The position numbers were made by a program, and so were the translations under genes. From NCBI GenBank assembly GCA_003241595.1, contig QFOU01000059.1, forward strand, positions 1 through 8,218: a DNA stretch of 8,218 nucleotides. Reading direction: 5' to 3'. Below, piece by piece: positions 1 to 5,986 of this stretch. Origin of the DNA: Pseudomonas fluorescens (GTDB lineage: Bacteria > Pseudomonadota > Alphaproteobacteria > UBA2136 > UBA6156). Position 1 is the first letter of the stretch. Each line of letters opens with the position of its first letter. The notes under the pieces are model-generated. The model did no database searches. It had not been told where the DNA came from and saw nothing but the letters and a program-made list of their open reading frames with translations.

Positions 1-26
1 AGTGCATACACATGAAAACTTAAAGA

Positions 27-57
27 CCCCCTCTGCTTTGTCGGAGGGGGTTTTATT
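27..57 (+). terminator. Rho-independent terminator, probably bidirectional
   Basis: A 7-bp all-match stem (27-33 with 44-50, C5TC against GAG5), extendable by a G-T and a G-C pair, encloses a short loop and is followed by a T-rich run at 51-57. On the other strand the hairpin is followed by a less perfect T-rich tract (complement of 15-26). It could therefore end both an unseen plus-strand gene to the left and the minus-strand HxlR gene that stops at 68. Bases 1-26 may include the last codons of that upstream gene, but the fragment is too short to assign. Confidence 0.8.
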
Positions 58-67
58 TGGCAGAAGC

Positions 68-442
68 TTATTCGGTGGGGTTGAGTTTGTCGTAGTGCTT
101 TTGGGCGGATTCGATGTGGTCGGCGTTTTGAGAGGCCCAGTTGCCGAGTTCGTGAAGCACCTTGAGAAGTGATTGGCCCAGCGAGGTCAGTTCGTAATCG
201 ACGCGGGGAGGGACGCTGGGGGTGACAGTGCGTTTGACGAGGCCGTCGCGCTCGAGGTTGCGCAGGGTGAACGTGAGCATGCGTTGCGAGATGTTGGAGA
301 TGCGTTTGCGGAGTTCGCTGAAGCGCAGGCTGCCATTCGCCAGCAGGATGACGATGAGGACGGCCCATTTATCGCCGATGCGCGACAGAATGGGGGTGAC
401 GCGATTGCATTGGCTGGGAACATGGATGTTATCTGGTGTCAT
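68..442 (-). CDS. HxlR/DUF24-family winged-helix transcriptional regulator, single-cysteine type
   Basis: The predicted 124-residue protein matches the HxlR (MarR/DUF24) family in length and layout. A conserved Cys at residue 12 precedes the IGDKW motif (22-26). A winged helix follows, with FSELRKRI (41-48), ISQRML, LRNLERDGLVKR (60-71) and a wing ending in PPRVDYELTSLG. Members bind palindromes as dimers, and several (YodB, HypR, QorR) sense quinones, diamide or hypochlorite through this N-terminal Cys; it is the only Cys here. The frame is open to an ATG at 532, but I chose the ATG at 442. It has an AAGAAGG ribosome-binding site 7 nt upstream, gives the normal family length, and lies downstream of the likely promoter, whereas 532 lies upstream of it. 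The gene is divergent from azoR and probably represses it and itself. Family call is firm; the inducer is inferred. Confidence 0.9.
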   Translation of the reverse strand: MTPDNIHVPSQCNRVTPILSRIGDKWAVLIVILLANGSLRFSELRKRISNISQRMLTFTLRNLERDGLVKRTVTPSVPPRVDYELTSLGQSLLKVLHELGNWASQNADHIESAQKHYDKLNPTE

Positions 443-449
443 GATTGTG

Positions 450-456
450 CCTTCTT
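450..456 (-). promoter_or_regulatory. Ribosome-binding site that fixes the HxlR-gene start
   Basis: Read on the minus strand this is AAGAAGG, 7 nt before the ATG at 442. The two upstream in-frame ATGs (472 and 532) have no comparable purine-rich site, so this site decides the start. Confidence 0.65.
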
Positions 457-476
457 GCGCTGTTGTCTGCATTTGT

Positions 477-492
477 CTACTTATGTAAGTAG
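477..492. promoter_or_regulatory. Perfect palindromic operator between the HxlR gene and azoR
   Basis: CTACTTA-TG-TAAGTAG is a perfect 7-bp inverted repeat with a 2-bp centre. It lies 34 bp upstream of the regulator's ATG and 80 bp upstream of the azoR ATG. Its size, symmetry and place in the shared intergenic region fit a dimeric HxlR-family binding site. The regulator's candidate -10 box lies inside it, so binding would block that promoter. Sequence symmetry is seen directly; the protein partner is inferred. Confidence 0.75.
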
Positions 493-510
493 GTAATAAA
501 AAGTTACTAA
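482..510 (-). promoter_or_regulatory. Candidate promoter of the HxlR gene
   Basis: On the minus strand TTAGTA (505-510) and TACATA (482-487) are separated by 17 bp, an acceptable sigma70-like pair. It would start transcription near 475, about 33 nt before the ATG at 442. The -10 box lies inside the palindrome 477-492, which implies autorepression. Box matches are partial, so the exact position is tentative. No equally clear azoR promoter was found; a weak TTGTCT (473-478) with an A/T-rich -10 near 494-502 would also straddle the palindrome. Confidence 0.4.
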
Positions 511-572
511 CACGAAAAACGAAACTTAGCAAATGAAGCTAGGATTCGCACTTAAAACAGGAGATACACGAC

Positions 573-1136
573 ATGAATATCCTTCATCTGGACAGCAGCA
601 TCACTGGCGACAACTCGACCAGCCGTAAATTGAGCGCCGAAGTGGTGGCTAAACTGAAGGCCGCTAACCCTAGCGCCCAAGTGGTTTACCGCGACTTGGT
701 GGCTAACCCGATTGAACACCTGACCCTGCCAGCTTATGGCGAACCGTTGAGCGCAGAGTTGATGGCAGAATTCCAAGCGGCCGATACCATTGTGATGGGT
801 GTGCCCATGTACAATTTTGGTACATCGTCTCAGTTACGGGCGTGGTTTGACCGTGTGCTGGTAGCGGGTGTGACCTTCAAATACGGCCCGGAAGGTGTGC
901 AAGGTCTTGCTGGTGGTAAGCGCGTTATCGTTGCGGCCTCTCGGGGTGGTTATTATGGTGAGGGCACGCCTGCGGCCAGCATGGAACACCAAGTGAGCTA
1001 CGTGAAAGCGTTGCTGGGCTTTATTGGTATTACCGATGTGGATGTGGTTGTGGCTGAAGGTCAGGCGGTAGGAGCTGATGCTAAAGCTGCAGGCATTGCT
1101 AATGCTGAAGCTGCAATTGCTGGTTTGGCGGCCTAA
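573..1136 (+). CDS. azoR: FMN-dependent NADH:quinone oxidoreductase / azoreductase
   Basis: This 187-residue flavodoxin-fold protein belongs to the AzoR (formerly AcpD) family. Members use FMN and NAD(P)H for two-electron reduction of quinones and azo compounds in the cytoplasm, which protects against electrophilic quinones. Visible motifs are the N-terminal phosphate-binding segment DSSITGDNSTSR (7-18), the flavin loop PMYNF (78-82) followed by a QLRAWFD helix, SRGG (123-126), and the C-terminal LLGFIGITDVDVVVAEG segment, which closely resembles E. coli AzoR. It is about 14 residues shorter than the E. coli protein (201), mostly before the PMYNF strand. AGGAG at 559-563 lies 9 nt before the ATG. 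The gene is divergent from an HxlR regulator across a palindrome, the usual arrangement for a quinone-induced reductase, and has its own terminator. Confidence 0.93.
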   Translation: MNILHLDSSITGDNSTSRKLSAEVVAKLKAANPSAQVVYRDLVANPIEHLTLPAYGEPLSAELMAEFQAADTIVMGVPMYNFGTSSQLRAWFDRVLVAGVTFKYGPEGVQGLAGGKRVIVAASRGGYYGEGTPAASMEHQVSYVKALLGFIGITDVDVVVAEGQAVGADAKAAGIANAEAAIAGLAA

Positions 1137-1153
1137 ACTGGTCAAAAGACGAG

Positions 1154-1178
1154 AAGGGGCTTCGGCCCCTTTGTTTTT
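1154..1178 (+). terminator. Rho-independent terminator of azoR with cUUCGg tetraloop
   Basis: AAGGGGC (1154-1160) pairs with GCCCCTT (1165-1171) around the loop TTCG, forming the very stable C(UUCG)G tetraloop. A T-rich run follows to 1178. It lies 17 nt after the azoR stop and ends 48 nt before der, so der is probably transcribed separately. Confidence 0.9.
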
Positions 1179-1226
1179 GGGGGGAATAGCTCGCTTTTAG
1201 GGGATAAGTCTGCTAAAGGATTAGGC

Positions 1227-2819
1227 ATGAATACGAGCGCACCCGCCAGCACCTTGAAGAATATTGCCATTTTGGGCCGTCCGAACGTGGGCAAGTCCAC
1301 GTTGTTTAACGTATTGGCGCGTCCACCGCGCGAGGGGCGTACCAATATTGTGCGCGCCGCGACGCTGGCGATCACGCACTCGCAGGCTGGTACCACGCGC
1401 GATGTGCGCCGGACACCGGGGAATTTGTTCGGGTTGAAGTTCATGCTCTTGGACACGGCCGGTATTGAAGAGGGTAAAGTTACCCAGAACCAGAAGAAGA
1501 ATGCCAATGCGGCGGATGATCCGACGCTTCAGGCTTCGCTTAACCGCCTTGCTTATAACGCGGCGGAGATGGCTGACCTGCATATTCTGGTGATTGACGG
1601 TGCTACCGGTTTGACGCCGGCCGACCGTGCGCTGGCACAGAAGTTGCGCAAGATGAACAAGCCGTTGATCCTTGTTTTAAACAAGGCGGATCTGCGGACG
1701 GCGGAAGGCCATGCGTTAGAGGTGGAGACCCTTGGGTTTGGGGCTCCCATCATGTTGAGTGCCGCCCACTCGCAGGGGATGGAAGACCTCTACCATGCGT
1801 TGAAAGTGCATGTGCCTGAGATTGAGGATGAGCCGGAAGAGGATGAAGCCGAGGTTGAAGAGACCGAAGTTGCAGAGTCTGTTGATGGTGAGGATGAGGA
1901 GCAGGGTCCGGAGACCGATGTGGAAGCGGATTATTCCCGATTCCCGAAACGCCCGGCGGGTGCGATCCGTTTGGCGATTCTGGGGCGCCCGAACGTTGGG
2001 AAATCGACATTGACCAATGCTTTGTTGGGGCGCGAAGCGATGTTGACGGGGCCGGTGGCCGGTTTGACCCGTGAGGCCGTACCGCACGATTTTGAATATA
2101 ACGAACAGGCCTTCCAGCTTATTGATACGCCGGGGCTGCGTCGGAAAGCCAAGGTTGATAAGGATAGCCTTGAATTTTTGAGCGTGGGGCAATCGCTTCA
2201 GGCTGTGGAGAAGGCGGATGTGGTGATTCTGGTGATTGATGCCAGCACCCACAACACCGACACGGGGAACTGGGAAATTTTTGAACAGCAGGATGCGCAG
2301 ATCGCTGCCGTGGCGATGAACCAATACAAGCCGCTGATCATTGCGCTGAACAAGTGGGACAGCGTGAAGGATAAGAATGAGTGCAAAGCTGATATTGCGA
2401 TTCAGCTGCACCACCGTATGCATGCGATGTCGGAGCCGTTGGCCATGCCGATCTCGGCGCTGAAGGCGAAGGGATTGGATGATTTGATGGGGGCGGTGTG
2501 CGATGTGTTTGAGAAGACGTATTCCACTTACAGCACCGGTAAGTTGAATAACCTGCTGGCGCGCGTATTGGCCAAGCGGAGCCCGCCATTGGCGAATGGT
2601 AAGGTGGTGAGCCTCAAGTTCATCCGTCAGAGCGATACCAACCCGCCGACGTTCACCTTCTGGGGCAACCGGATTAGTGAAGTGAGTGACACGTATAAGC
2701 AATTCTTGCGCAACCAGTTGAGTGAAGCGCTGGGGCTGGGGAATTTGCCGGTGAAGATCTTCTTCAAGGCGAATAAAAACCCTTATAAAGGCCGCAAGCC
2801 GGGTTGGATTAAAAAATAA
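1227..2819 (+). CDS. der: Ribosome biogenesis GTPase Der (EngA), with insertions
   Basis: Der is an essential double-GTPase that binds the large ribosomal subunit during its maturation. Both G domains are intact. G domain 1 has GRPNVGKST (17-25), TTRD (56-59), DTAG (76-79), NKAD (152-155) and SAA (178-180). G domain 2 has GRPNVGKST (253-261), LTRE (280-283), DTPG (300-303), NKWD (375-378) and SAL (410-412). A KH-like RNA-contact domain follows (about 440-523) and ends in NPYKGRK. At 530 residues it is longer than usual (roughly 450-500). The excess lies in about 12 extra residues between G1 and TTRD of domain 1, more around 80-105, a very acidic linker (198-235) and a short loop after DAS (338-340). 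AAAGGA (1215-1220) lies 6 nt before the ATG. Three consecutive in-frame stops (TAA TAG TAA) end the gene. Confidence 0.97.
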   Translation: MNTSAPASTLKNIAILGRPNVGKSTLFNVLARPPREGRTNIVRAATLAITHSQAGTTRDVRRTPGNLFGLKFMLLDTAGIEEGKVTQNQKKNANAADDPTLQASLNRLAYNAAEMADLHILVIDGATGLTPADRALAQKLRKMNKPLILVLNKADLRTAEGHALEVETLGFGAPIMLSAAHSQGMEDLYHALKVHVPEIEDEPEEDEAEVEETEVAESVDGEDEEQGPETDVEADYSRFPKRPAGAIRLAILGRPNVGKSTLTNALLGREAMLTGPVAGLTREAVPHDFEYNEQAFQLIDTPGLRRKAKVDKDSLEFLSVGQSLQAVEKADVVILVIDASTHNTDTGNWEIFEQQDAQIAAVAMNQYKPLIIALNKWDSVKDKNECKADIAIQLHHRMHAMSEPLAMPISALKAKGLDDLMGAVCDVFEKTYSTYSTGKLNNLLARVLAKRSPPLANGKVVSLKFIRQSDTNPPTFTFWGNRISEVSDTYKQFLRNQLSEALGLGNLPVKIFFKANKNPYKGRKPGWIKK

Positions 2820-2973
2820 TAGTAAGGCGCGGGCTAAAACAGCCCCCCAGCACTTTTTAGCGGGTCTGAAGTATTTTGTATATACTCGGCGCCCCGCCAA
2901 AAAGCACCGGGATGACTGTTTGTAGCTCCGTGCGCAGGGGCAACGTCGCTGCGCGCCGGAATTTGAGAGTGTT
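2820..2973. other. Intergenic region between convergent genes; possible small-RNA locus
   Basis: No coding frame here looks real. Several structured elements are visible. GCTAAAA (2833-2839) can pair with TTTTAGC (2855-2861), and a competing GGGCT/AGCCC hairpin lies at 2831-2845. A -10-like TATATACT ends at 2886 and is followed by a GC-rich discriminator CGGCGCC. GCGCAG and CTGCGC form a further stem around 2932-2955. The following perfect terminator would end a plus-strand transcript of about 110 nt. Whether it is transcribed cannot be told from sequence alone. Confidence 0.35.
2856..2886 (+). promoter_or_regulatory. Weak candidate promoter in the der downstream gap
   Basis: TTTAGC (2856-2861) and TATATA (2879-2884) are 17 bp apart, with an overlapping TATACT (2881-2886). 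The GC-rich stretch directly downstream (CGGCGCCCC) resembles the discriminator of stringently controlled stable-RNA promoters. The -35 match is poor (3 of 6). Confidence 0.25.
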
Positions 2974-3001
2974 AAAAAAGGAGGTTAGTGCCTCCTTTTT
3001 T
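2974..3001. terminator. Perfect bidirectional Rho-independent terminator
   Basis: A6GGAGG (2974-2984) and CCTCCT6 (2991-3001) form an 11-bp perfect inverted repeat around the 6-nt loop TTAGTG. Each arm supplies a T-tract to the opposite strand. It lies between two converging units, ending plus-strand transcription from der (or a small RNA after it) and the minus-strand mla operon, whose last gene stops 12 nt away. Confidence 0.92.
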
Positions 3002-3013
3002 GGGCTGAACTGT

Positions 3014-3622
3014 TTATTGGTAGCTCATGGGGATGGTGCCGTTGAGCTGGTCTTGCAGCTCTTTTTCGCGCAGTTCTTGCTCGGTGGGCTTGGATTTGGT
3101 GATTTTGTGGTAGGTGAGGATGTCCTTTGAGGCTAGCCAGAGGTAGAGGTCGTTGGTGAATTTATCGCTGATGAAGACCAGTGTGCTTTCCTGCATGACT
3201 TTAGGCAGGGCTGTGAGGCGCTGCGGGTGCGGGGCTGGACTGTGTACCGCAAACCAGAGGTTAAGGCCGATGATGACCGCGAGCAGCTTGGTGAGTGAGA
3301 TGATGCCGGCCCAGAAACGGCTGCGGAGGCCAACTTGCTCTTGCCCAAGAATGAGGGGGGAGAGCACTTTCATGCCGATCCAGGTAAGGACGTAGGCGGT
3401 GATGAGGTAGTAGGTGCTGTTGACCAGCCAGAAGACCGTGGTGTTGACGTCGGATTCGTCGGTTTCCATGCTGTTGCGGAAGAGGACGTAACCGATAACG
3501 ACCACGATGGTGAAAAGCACCGTGTGCAACATTTCTTTGCCCAAGCCTCGGTGGCAGGCTGCAAGAATGCTGGTGAGCAGGACGAGTGCGATGAGGACGT
3601 CGATAAGGGCGGGGGTATACAT
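3014..3622 (-). CDS. CvpA-like four-helix inner-membrane protein, last gene of the mla operon
   Basis: This 202-residue protein has four hydrophobic segments, at about 6-23, 31-48, 63-87 and 103-126, followed by a soluble, charged C-terminus (127-202). The first segment, with its HRGLGKE turn (24-30), and the RSRFWAGIISL start of the fourth resemble the CvpA family, whose members have four helices and an RG..KE motif after helix 1. CvpA proteins are linked to colicin V export and to bile or envelope-stress tolerance, but their biochemical role is unknown. Only 5 nt separate its ATG from the mlaD stop and I see no strong ribosome-binding site, so translation is probably coupled to mlaD. Its place in the operon suggests an envelope-related role. 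It could instead be an unrelated four-helix protein; the family call is moderate. Confidence 0.6.
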   Translation of the reverse strand: MYTPALIDVLIALVLLTSILAACHRGLGKEMLHTVLFTIVVVIGYVLFRNSMETDESDVNTTVFWLVNSTYYLITAYVLTWIGMKVLSPLILGQEQVGLRSRFWAGIISLTKLLAVIIGLNLWFAVHSPAPHPQRLTALPKVMQESTLVFISDKFTNDLYLWLASKDILTYHKITKSKPTEQELREKELQDQLNGTIPMSYQ

Positions 3623-3627
3623 GGGGA

Positions 3628-5070
3628 TTACAGTTTATCGCTGGTTTGAACTTTGGCGGGGGCTTTGGACTCGGTATTACCGCCGAACTTGACACCGACG
3701 CCGACCATGGGGCTGCCGTACTCGCTGTTCAGCACATTATCGTAGCCGACAAGGCCGTAGATGTTGTTGCCGTAGAGGTTGGCGCGGGCGGTGAGATCGA
3801 GGTGCGGGTTGTTGCCGTTGGGGGTATTGTTGCCGCCGAAATCGTAGAGGTCGGCGGAGTATTTGACACCGGTACCGAACAGCGTGGATTGCGCATCGGC
3901 GCCCACGCCGGCGGTGCTGTTTTTGATACCGCCGCGCAGGGAGAGGTCGGTCGTGCCGATGGCATCCGGGAAGGTGCGGCCGACTTGGGCGGTGTACTTC
4001 AGTTTGTTGCCGAATTCACGTCCGTAGTAGGGGCCGCCTGCATTGTTGGAGCTGTCGGCATTGGCGGCAAAGCCATCACCCGTGAGGCCGAGTTCGACAA
4101 AGGTTGCGGTGCCCGGTTGGAGGCGGAGAGTGGCATTTGTTTTGTAGATGTCGTTCTCGTTAGTCAGGGCGGCGCCTTCCATGGAGAGTTCGGTCTTGAA
4201 GTTTTCCATGCGGGTGTTGATGCCGTTGAACGTATCCAGTGCGGTATCGAACTTTTGCGCGGTGTTATTGTCATTCACCAGTTTACCGATGGTGCCTTGG
4301 CCGCCATTGATTTTGGCCATGATCTCGCGGAAGTCGGCGACAGCGGCATTGAGTTGGTTGAGGGTGCCGTTGAGTTGTTCCTTCGTTTCGTTGCCATCGG
4401 AGACTAACAATTGACCGAGGGCGCCTTTACCATTGCGCAGGTCTTCGGTGATCTTGGCGAGGTTCTCGGTTGCGCGGCCAAGGTTGGAGACGGTTTCTCC
4501 GTTATTACCGCCCAAGGTTTCGCTAAAGCGCGAGAGGTTATCGACGATATCCTGGAATTTACGCGCGTTCTCGGGGTCTCCCAATACCAGTTTGAGCGAC
4601 GCGGTGATGTTTTGCATATCGTCTGCCATTTTGGCGAAATCGGTAGCGACGTTGGCGGGATCGGCGCTCGCAAGAGCGGGGAGATGGTTGACATTTTCAG
4701 CGAGCAGCCCGCCATCGCCTAATACACCTTCCCGGCCCGGTACGAGTGCAAGGTAATATTCGCCAATAAGGCCGCTGGAAGTGATCTGGGCTGCGACATC
4801 GGCCGGAAGGGCCACGCTTTGGCGGACCTCGAAGCGCAGGATGGCGGTACCGTTGGGTTGGAGTTCGACGCGGGTGACCTTACCGATATCGACACCGGCC
4901 ATTTTGACGAGCGTGCCTTCTTTAATGCCATTCACATCGCGGAAGGTGGAGGTGAGTTCGCGGGTTGCATCCTTGCGGCCCAGATTGAGCGTGCCACTGG
5001 CAACGGTGAGCCAGCCCAGCACGGCGAGAGCTACTACTATAAGGAGGCCGACTTTGATTTCGTTATTCAT
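3628..5070 (-). CDS. mlaD: MlaD-like MCE-domain protein with long C-terminal beta-rich extension
   Basis: MlaD is the periplasmic, membrane-anchored lipid-binding subunit of the MlaFEDB phospholipid transporter; MCE domains form hexameric rings with a central pore. The N-terminus has one membrane anchor (about 7-25) and an MCE domain (about 37-112), with the typical VKMAGVDIGKVTRVEL and SSGLIGEYYLAL motifs. Residues 135-300 look helical and contain two copies of a GxG-[AT]-[LI]-G-[QK]-L motif (about 214-222 and 257-265). From about 309 the sequence turns into alternating polar/hydrophobic stretches rich in Gly, Asn, Tyr and Thr, about eight possible beta strands. The last, MVGVGVKF, resembles an outer-membrane barrel terminal strand and is followed by a short charged tail. 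At 480 residues it is more than twice the length of E. coli MlaD. Its ATG lies 71 nt after the mlaF stop, preceded by a weak purine-rich site (AAAGAGAA). The MCE call is firm; the C-terminal function is unknown. Confidence 0.9.
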   Translation of the reverse strand: MNNEIKVGLLIVVALAVLGWLTVASGTLNLGRKDATRELTSTFRDVNGIKEGTLVKMAGVDIGKVTRVELQPNGTAILRFEVRQSVALPADVAAQITSSGLIGEYYLALVPGREGVLGDGGLLAENVNHLPALASADPANVATDFAKMADDMQNITASLKLVLGDPENARKFQDIVDNLSRFSETLGGNNGETVSNLGRATENLAKITEDLRNGKGALGQLLVSDGNETKEQLNGTLNQLNAAVADFREIMAKINGGQGTIGKLVNDNNTAQKFDTALDTFNGINTRMENFKTELSMEGAALTNENDIYKTNATLRLQPGTATFVELGLTGDGFAANADSSNNAGGPYYGREFGNKLKYTAQVGRTFPDAIGTTDLSLRGGIKNSTAGVGADAQSTLFGTGVKYSADLYDFGGNNTPNGNNPHLDLTARANLYGNNIYGLVGYDNVLNSEYGSPMVGVGVKFGGNTESKAPAKVQTSDKL

Positions 5071-5141
5071 GCTGGTACGTTCTCTTTATTTCTGCGGAGT
5101 TGTCAATTTGATGGGATGCTTTGCAGGCATATGTGTGGCCC

Positions 5142-5984
5142 TTACGCTGTAATGGGGCCGGTTGAGCGACCCTCGATAAACTGTGTGACCATTTCTCCGG
5201 TTTGCGGGCGAACCTCGGCATTGGCCAACGTACTTTCGCGGATATCGCCCTTGCGGAACTGCTGGGGTGTGCCGAGTGCGATGAATTCCCCCTGGTAGAG
5301 AAACGCCATGCGGTTGGCGACCTTGAAGGCGCTGGTCATGTCGTGCGTGATCATCAGGCTGGTGCACTTCAATTCGGATTGGAGTTTGAGGATCAGCTCG
5401 TTGATGATGTCGGATGTGATGGGGTCGAGACCGGTAGTGGGTTCGTCGTAGAGGATGATCTCCGGCTGGTGGCAGACGGCGCGGGCCAAGCCCACGCGTT
5501 TACGCTGGCCACCGGAGAGGGACGAGGGATTTTGGTCGGCAACCTCGGGCTTGAGGCCGACGAGGCGGAGTTTTTCGATGGCGACCTCTTTGGCGGTGGC
5601 GCGTTTGACACCGCGGCGGAGCAGGACGAAGGCGATGTTCTCCCAGACCGTCATGCTATCGAACAGGGCGGCGCCTTGGAAGAGCATGCCGAATTTCGAC
5701 ATCAGCTCCATGCGGGCTTCGCCTTTGATATGGGTGATGTTATGACCGTCGATAAAGATCTCGCCCTGCTGGATGGGTTCCAGACCCAGCAGGCATTTGA
5801 GAAGCACGCTTTTACCGGTACCGCTGCCGCCCAAAATAACCATGGTTTCGCCACGTTGGATTTGCAGATTGGTGCCCCGCAGGATTTGCTTGGTGGGGCC
5901 AAAGCTTTTATGGACGTTGCGGAGTTCGATCTTGAACTCGCTGTTGCCTTCGGTTTTGATGAGGGACGATTTGGTGGGAGTCAT
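5142..5984 (-). CDS. mlaF: Phospholipid ABC transporter ATP-binding protein MlaF
   Basis: This is the cytoplasmic ATPase of the Mla transporter, which powers phospholipid movement through MlaE and MlaD. All ABC motifs are present: Walker A GGSGTGKS (52-59), Q-loop Gln103 within MLFQGAALFDSMTV (a sequence typical of the MlaF/MCE branch), signature LSGGQRKR (156-163), Walker B IILYDEP (176-182), D-loop GLDP (185-188) and switch His214 in ITHD. At 280 residues it is slightly longer than E. coli MlaF (269), with about 15 extra residues before the first strand. The ATG lies 2 nt after the mlaE stop with no clear ribosome-binding site of its own, so translational coupling to mlaE is likely. All catalytic residues are intact. 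Confidence 0.96.
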   Translation of the reverse strand: MTPTKSSLIKTEGNSEFKIELRNVHKSFGPTKQILRGTNLQIQRGETMVILGGSGTGKSVLLKCLLGLEPIQQGEIFIDGHNITHIKGEARMELMSKFGMLFQGAALFDSMTVWENIAFVLLRRGVKRATAKEVAIEKLRLVGLKPEVADQNPSSLSGGQRKRVGLARAVCHQPEIILYDEPTTGLDPITSDIINELILKLQSELKCTSLMITHDMTSAFKVANRMAFLYQGEFIALGTPQQFRKGDIRESTLANAEVRPQTGEMVTQFIEGRSTGPITA

Positions 5985-5986
5985 GT

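Noticed and set aside
443..532. N-terminal extension of the HxlR protein to the ATG at 532
   Set aside because: It would include the operator and promoter, lacks a ribosome-binding site, and adds 30 residues absent from the family.
1716..2900. Long minus-strand open frame (394 codons) antisense to der
   Set aside because: It mirrors the der codons, the product is rich in His, Arg and Leu with no recognisable motif, and der is unmistakable on the other strand.
2876..3130. Small plus-strand frame (84 codons) across the terminator
   Set aside because: It reads through the bidirectional terminator into the antisense of the CvpA-like gene and has no ribosome-binding site.
3646..4407. Plus-strand open frame (253 codons) opposite mlaD
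   Set aside because: The translation is low-complexity Gly/Val/Ala/Glu, as expected from the complement of mlaD codons; there is no motif or ribosome-binding site.
5071..5141. Perfect TTGACA on the minus strand (5100-5105) as a separate mlaD promoter
   Set aside because: No acceptable -10 box lies 16-18 bp downstream, so it is probably chance, though the 71-nt mlaF-mlaD gap leaves an internal promoter possible.
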